Origin: an uncultured Bacteroidota bacterium
GTDB lineage: Bacteria > Bacteroidota > Bacteroidia > Bacteroidales > SZUA-534
Direction: 5' to 3'
Length of the DNA: 5,162 nucleotides
Assembly (NCBI GenBank): GCA_937900725.1
Contig: CALCFP010000257.1
Location: 1 to 5,162, forward strand
Numbering within the stretch: position 1 is the first letter of the stretch; each line of letters starts with the position of its first letter. The position numbers and the translations under genes were made by a program. Under the pieces are notes generated by a model. That model did not search any database. It was not told where the DNA came from and saw nothing but the letters and a program-made list of their open reading frames with translations. Shown here in pieces: positions 1 to 2,643 of the stretch.

Positions 1-2
1 GA

Positions 3-245
3 AGCAGAGGAAAATGGAATAATTCTTCCGAAAGAACCAAAGGTCAAGAAACCCAAATTCAAAAATCCTCTGGAAACAATAAAGAAGATAAAACTGAAGG
101 TGCAAGATATAATAATGTTTTCGGAACATACTTGCATGGTGCGATTTTGCCTAAAAATCCTGCATTTTGTGATTATCTTTTAGAAAGAGCAATACAAAAC
201 AAAACAGGGGACTATAAGTATAAAATACTTCAACTTGATGATGAT
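3..245 (+). pseudogene. gatD: GatD-like glutamine amidotransferase, C-terminal fragment without its own stop
   Basis: The frame is open from the first bases of the window and ends in a segment typical of GatD, the glutaminase partner of MurT in lipid II amidation. Visible landmarks are GNNKEDKTEGARYNN followed by GTYLHGAILPKNP (123-161), whose His (135-137) is the catalytic His of this class I amidotransferase family, then DYLLERA and an LDDD (234-245) as in family tails. The nucleophile-Cys half would lie left of the window. The upstream part (3-68) matches the usual ENHxGRT stretch only weakly (NNSSERT). Family proteins normally end about 50 residues after GTYLHG, but this frame stays open to about 1055, running antisense through lgt. 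True homology therefore probably ends near 240-300. GC is about 33% (79 of the first 240 bases by hand count) against 47-48% just after. It could be a gene broken by rearrangement or one half of a chimeric join. MurT/GatD is typical of Gram-positives, which makes it unexpected beside Bacteroidota genes. Confidence 0.6.
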
Positions 246-1025
246 ATTCGCAATGCTGTAAACCACGCAACCTACGCCAAGCACCACAAACGGTATGCTC
301 AGCCACTGTCCCATATCGAGCGACATCGATTTTTCAAACTCCACCTGGACATCTTTTGTGAATTCGATGAAGAACCTAAATGCGAATATCAGCACCATTC
401 CCAAGCCGAATATCAGCCCTTTGTACGATGTGGCCTTCGTCCTGTAATAAAGGAACAGCATAAACAGGCCCATAGCGAAATACGACAGCGCCTCGTAGAG
501 TTGCGACGGGTGACGCGGGAATGTCTCGCCGAGGTTTTCAAAGATGAATCCCCAAGGCACATCGGTTGGCTTGCCTACAATTTCCGAATTGAAAAGATTG
601 CCCATCCTGATGAACAAGCCCGACAAGGCTATCATTATAACGAGCCTGTCGAAAAGCCACAACGTATCGACCTTGTATTTCTTGACGAAGATGCCCAATG
701 CAATGAAGAGTCCTATTCCCGCTCCGTGACTCGCCAATCCTCCTTCCCAAATCTTGAGTATTGCCAACGGCTTGTGCAAATAAATGTCAGGCTCGTAGAA
801 AAGGCAATGGCCAAGACGCGCTCCAACGATTGTTCCGATGAAGAAATAGAGCAAGAGCGTGTCAATCAAGTCGACACGCGCACCTTCACGCTTGAACATC
901 GACTTTGTAAGATAGTAGCCCACGACAAAGGCCAATGCGAAGAAAAGCCCGTACCAATGTGGTGCGAACGGACCTATCGAGAATATCTCGGGCGACGGAT
1001 GCCAATGAATGTAAAGTATGTCCAT
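180..1025 (-). CDS. lgt: Prolipoprotein diacylglyceryl transferase
   Basis: Integral inner-membrane enzyme that moves the diacylglyceryl group of phosphatidylglycerol to the lipobox cysteine of prolipoproteins, the first step of lipoprotein maturation. The 281-residue product has about seven hydrophobic segments and the family landmarks in order: PHWYGL near residue 22, GARLGH near 68, EGGLASHGAGIG (His100), the Lgt signature with Arg140, Asn143 and Glu148 in RMGNLFNSE, HPSQLYEA at 172-179, RFFIEF with Arg217 and Glu221, and GQWLSIPF at 239-246. The ATG at 1023-1025 is preferred; a TTG nine bases upstream would add only three residues and overlaps a promoter-like TTTG. The C-terminus is odd: after LSIPF and the last membrane helix the protein should stop, but it runs on for about 18 residues (183-236) of hydrophobic sequence encoded antisense to the gatD-like fragment. 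The catalytic body looks intact. It is divergent from the lipoprotein gene at 1214. Confidence 0.95.
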   Translation of the reverse strand: MDILYIHWHPSPEIFSIGPFAPHWYGLFFALAFVVGYYLTKSMFKREGARVDLIDTLLLYFFIGTIVGARLGHCLFYEPDIYLHKPLAILKIWEGGLASHGAGIGLFIALGIFVKKYKVDTLWLFDRLVIMIALSGLFIRMGNLFNSEIVGKPTDVPWGFIFENLGETFPRHPSQLYEALSYFAMGLFMLFLYYRTKATSYKGLIFGLGMVLIFAFRFFIEFTKDVQVEFEKSMSLDMGQWLSIPFVVLGVGCVVYSIANIIIKLKYFILIVPCFVLYCSF

Positions 1026-1028
1026 AGA

Positions 1029-1042
1029 CCGCAAAGTAAGCG
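1029..1042 (-). promoter_or_regulatory. Possible -7 element of the lgt promoter
   Basis: Read on the minus strand, TTACTTTG (1032-1039) resembles the Bacteroidota -7 element TAnnTTTG with one mismatch, and a TTG lies about 17 bases further upstream. It sits only six bases before the lgt ATG, so a transcript starting at the usual distance would be nearly leaderless. The match is imperfect and there is no other support. Confidence 0.3.
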
Positions 1043-1140
1043 AAATTTATAATTCACAATTCACTTCTCAACTTCTAAACATATCAACAGCGTAGCGTCA
1101 AAACTTTCAACCTTACCAAATGCCAGGCACTGGGCACTAA

Positions 1141-1192
1141 TCTTCTCAACGTTAAACATTCAACTTTATCAATTCAAACTTTCAACTTTATT
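1141..1192. repeat. Degenerate TTCAACTTT-type mini-repeats in the divergent intergenic region
   Basis: TTCAACTTTA occurs at 1159-1168 and again at 1181-1190, with a related ACTTTCAAC near 1092. The rest of 1040-1140 has similar low-complexity words, such as two ATTCAC copies near 1052-1064 and paired GGCACT words near 1125-1137. They lie immediately upstream of the dipeptidase promoter and resemble the short-word tracts in the larger intergenic region at 1898-2439. No function can be assigned. Confidence 0.5.
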
Positions 1193-1200
1193 TATCTTTG
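1193..1200 (+). promoter_or_regulatory. Bacteroidota-type -7 promoter element for the dipeptidase gene
   Basis: TATCTTTG is an exact match to the TAnnTTTG consensus of the primary sigma factor of Bacteroidota. It ends 13 bases before the ATG, implying a leader of only a few bases. Between it and the start codon there is an A-rich run and no Shine-Dalgarno sequence, which is normal for this phylum. The -33 box is poor: TTTA at 1165-1168 is the nearest candidate and lies slightly too far away. This element also supports the ATG at 1214 as the start. Confidence 0.6.
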
Positions 1201-1213
1201 CAAAAAAAACGAT

Positions 1214-1897
1214 ATGAGAAACATCTTTGCAATACTGCTTGTCGGCTTTGTGGCGATATCCTGCGGAAAGAAGACCGCGCCAGAACTGGATTCTTCTGAT
1301 TTTGTGTACATTAACGATGTCGTGCCCGATGTCTTGCTCGACATCCGCTATTACAGCACCTACAACTTCGTAGGCACGCGCGTCGATGGCTACGAGGCAC
1401 CTGTGGCGCTGATGACCAAGGAAGGCGCCCAAGCACTGAAAATTGCGAGCGACAACCTTCTTGCCAAAGGCTATAGGCTGAAGATTTTCGATGCATATCG
1501 TCCCCAAACGGCTGTAAACCATTTCATTCGCTGGGCCGAACAGATTGATGACACCATAACCAGACAGTATTTCTACCCTGACATCGACAAGAGCCTGCTC
1601 TTCGACAAGGGATTCATCTGCGCTCGTTCAAGCCACAGCCGTGGAAGCACGGTCGATCTGACACTGTTTGATATGGCGACCGAGCGTGAAGCCGATTTGG
1701 GTGGCACTTTCGACTGGTTTGGCGAGGAATCGTATCCCGACTACGACGGCATTACCGACGAGCAGAAGGCTCTGCGTCACTTGTTACGCGACGCAATGCT
1801 CGACGCTGGATTCAAGCCTTTCGACACCGAGTGGTGGCATTTCACGCTTGCCAACGAGCCTTTCCCCGACACTTATTTCGATTTCCCTGTGAAATGA
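1214..1897 (+). CDS. D-Ala-D-Ala dipeptidase (VanX/DdpX family, M15D), predicted lipoprotein
   Basis: Zinc dipeptidase expected to hydrolyse D-alanyl-D-alanine. The 227-residue product starts with a short lipoprotein signal peptide: MRNIF, a hydrophobic run, and a lipobox AISC with Cys17, so the mature protein should be tethered to a membrane on the periplasmic side or outside. The catalytic core is complete: Arg96 in DAYRP, the zinc ligands His141 and Asp148 in SSHSRGSTVD, the catalytic Glu206 and third zinc ligand His209 in EWWH, and a conserved GGTFDWFGEES segment at 163-172. The ATG follows a good -7 element by 13 bases. There is no van regulatory or ligase gene nearby, so a role in wall recycling or D-Ala-D-Ala use is more likely than glycopeptide resistance. 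It is divergent from lgt, the enzyme that would lipidate it. The family call is firm; substrate and exact location are inferred. Confidence 0.92.
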   Translation: MRNIFAILLVGFVAISCGKKTAPELDSSDFVYINDVVPDVLLDIRYYSTYNFVGTRVDGYEAPVALMTKEGAQALKIASDNLLAKGYRLKIFDAYRPQTAVNHFIRWAEQIDDTITRQYFYPDIDKSLLFDKGFICARSSHSRGSTVDLTLFDMATEREADLGGTFDWFGEESYPDYDGITDEQKALRHLLRDAMLDAGFKPFDTEWWHFTLANEPFPDTYFDFPVK

Positions 1898-1916
1898 GAA
1901 GGTGGAAAGTCGGTAG

Positions 1917-1996
1917 TTTGGCTGTTGGACTTTGGCTGTTGGCTATTGGCTGTTGGACTTTAGCCATTGGCTATTAGCCATTAACCTTTGGCTGTT
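1917..1996. repeat. GGCTGTTGG/GGCTATTGG repeat array with nested palindromes
   Basis: The 16-mer TTGGCTGTTGGACTTT occurs exactly at 1918-1933 and 1946-1961 (28-base period). Variants GGCTATTGG and GGCTGTTAA lie between and after them. The array then inverts: AGCCATTGGCT (1962-1972) and TGGCTATTAGCCA (1968-1980) are perfect palindromes apart from the central base. It begins 20 bases after the dipeptidase stop, so transcripts of that gene would carry it in their 3' end. It lacks a T-run, so it is not a standard terminator. Confidence 0.65.
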
Positions 1997-2039
1997 AATT
2001 CTGAATTCCGAATTTTTAATTCTTAATTCCATTTGACTT

Positions 2040-2130
2040 GCCCCTTCAGGGCGCCATTTGCGGGTGTCCGATTCCCCTATGGTGTCGCTACGCTTTGCCA
2101 TAGGCTATTGTGAACTGCCCTTTCAGGGCG
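2040..2130. repeat. Compound inverted-repeat element with two GCCC-YTTC-GGGC hairpins
   Basis: Two near-identical short hairpins in the same orientation, GCCCCTTCAGGGC (2040-2052) and GCCCTTTCAGGGC (2117-2129), bracket a larger one made of CCTATGG (2076-2082) and CCATAGG (2098-2104) with a 15-base loop. I know similar words ('CCCTTTCAGGGCG' near a 'CC...GG' palindrome) as recurrent intergenic elements in Bacteroidota. That link comes from memory, not from a search. No ORF, transposase or attachment site accompanies it. Confidence 0.55.
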
Positions 2131-2219
2131 AACAAAAACTGCATTTCGCGCTGAAAACGCAAATCAATCCTTTTTGAAAAAATAGGATTATTTGTCTTCT
2201 CCGTGTTTATCTGAAAATT

Positions 2220-2275
2220 CTCTGTGGTTCTCTGTGTAACTTATCCATTACACAGAGGTGACACAGAGTTTTTTT
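2220..2275 (+). terminator. Two-tier CTCTGTG hairpin followed by seven T
   Basis: The inner stem is a perfect 10 bp, CTCTGTGTAA (2230-2239) with TTACACAGAG (2248-2257), and an 8-base loop. An outer stem of 7 bp, CTCTGTG (2220-2226) with CACAGAG (2262-2268), is separated from it by small internal loops. Seven T follow at 2269-2275. In form it is a rho-independent terminator on the plus strand, which would end dipeptidase transcripts about 370 bases past the stop. The stems are low in GC and the CTCTGTG word is a widespread intergenic repeat, so the terminator role is uncertain. Confidence 0.5.
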
Positions 2276-2301
2276 CTAATTTCACTTATGCCTTAACTGT
2301 C

Positions 2302-2351
2302 AATTCGTGAAAATTCGTGTCAATTCGTGGTTAAAATCCGTTAAATCCGTT
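2302..2351. repeat. Tandem AATTCGTG (x3) and AAATCCGTT (x2) words
   Basis: AATTCGTG occurs at 2302-2309, 2312-2319 and 2322-2329, an exact 10-base period. It is followed by AAATCCGTT at 2334-2342 and 2343-2351, an exact 9-base period. The two families are joined by GTTA. The spacing near one helical turn is notable, but nothing shows that a protein binds here. Confidence 0.6.
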
Positions 2352-2369
2352 GAGTCTGCGTTCAATCCC

Positions 2370-2407
2370 AAATAAAAAAGGCAACAGACCGAAGCCCATT
2401 GCCCTTT
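2370..2407 (-). terminator. Rho-independent terminator of the BspA-like gene
   Basis: On the minus strand the stem GGCAATGGGC (from plus 2394-2403) pairs over ten positions, including three G-U pairs, with GTCTGTTGCC (plus 2380-2389). They close a UUCG tetraloop on a C-G pair (plus 2390-2393). The stem base can extend through a G-U and A-U pairs, and six T follow (plus 2374-2379). It begins 33 bases after the stop codon at 2440. The C(UUCG)G loop makes this a very stable, textbook terminator. Confidence 0.88.
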
Positions 2408-2439
2408 ATTCTGAATTCTAAAATCTGAATTTTGAAATC

Positions 2440-2643
2440 CTAATTCCTAAATCCTAAATATATTCGTTTCACATCTCCTCCACATTTTACAATGTAAATG
2501 CCTTCGTGTGGCATTGCTATTTGTGCAGAACCTTCGCACACGCCTCTATGGGCCACAAGACGCCCCACCGCATCGTAAACGTAGATGTCGGCTGTGGCGT
2601 TTTCTACAACTATGACGTTATGGTGTGCATAGACAACCACGCC
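2440..2643 (-). other. C-terminal sorting-like tail (inside the BspA-like CDS)
   Basis: The last 67 residues have the strand pattern of T9SS type A tails: VVVYAHHNVIVVENATA, then DIYVYDAVGRLV, then IAMPHEGIYIVKCGG, then VKRIYL. Whether the organism has a type IX system cannot be judged here; such tails also occur in gut Bacteroidales where T9SS is absent or unproven. The final GFRN is encoded within the AT-rich mini-repeat tract that continues past the stop. Confidence 0.65.

Larger units (their letters stand above)
1898..2439. other. Non-coding region: mosaic of short repeats and hairpins
   Basis: This 542-base stretch between the converging 3' ends of the dipeptidase and the BspA-like gene has no credible ORF. 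From left to right it holds a GGCTGTTGG-type repeat array with small palindromes (1917-1996), AT-rich TTCTGAATTC words (1998-2031), a pair of GCCC-YTTC-GGGC hairpins around a CCTATGG palindrome (2040-2130), a weak AATCC/GGATT hairpin (2166-2189), a CTCTGTG double hairpin with a T-run (2220-2275), AATTCGTG and AAATCCGTT tandem words (2302-2351), a terminator (2370-2407), and more CTGAATT words up to the BspA stop. Each is described separately where it can be supported. Confidence 0.8.

Noticed and set aside
1..183. Alternative plus frame 1 reading a Lys-rich peptide (EAEENGIILPKEPK)
   Set aside because: It ends at a TAG at 181-183 without family features, while frame 3 over the same bases carries clear GatD motifs.
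246..1052. Long plus-strand frame continuing from the gatD-like fragment through lgt
   Set aside because: It is the antisense of a well-conserved lgt gene, and the translation past about 245 shows no family pattern; only the first part has real GatD motifs.
1169..1522. Minus-strand ORF opposite the dipeptidase
   Set aside because: Shadow frame; the plus strand carries intact catalytic motifs and a promoter element.
1214..1897. Glycopeptide-resistance gene vanX
   Set aside because: No vanH, ligase or regulator nearby, and a lipoprotein signal argues against the cytoplasmic VanX role; only the family relation is supported.
2040..2130. Integron attC site or insertion sequence end
   Set aside because: No transposase or integrase, no attC core-site pairs and no target duplication could be seen.
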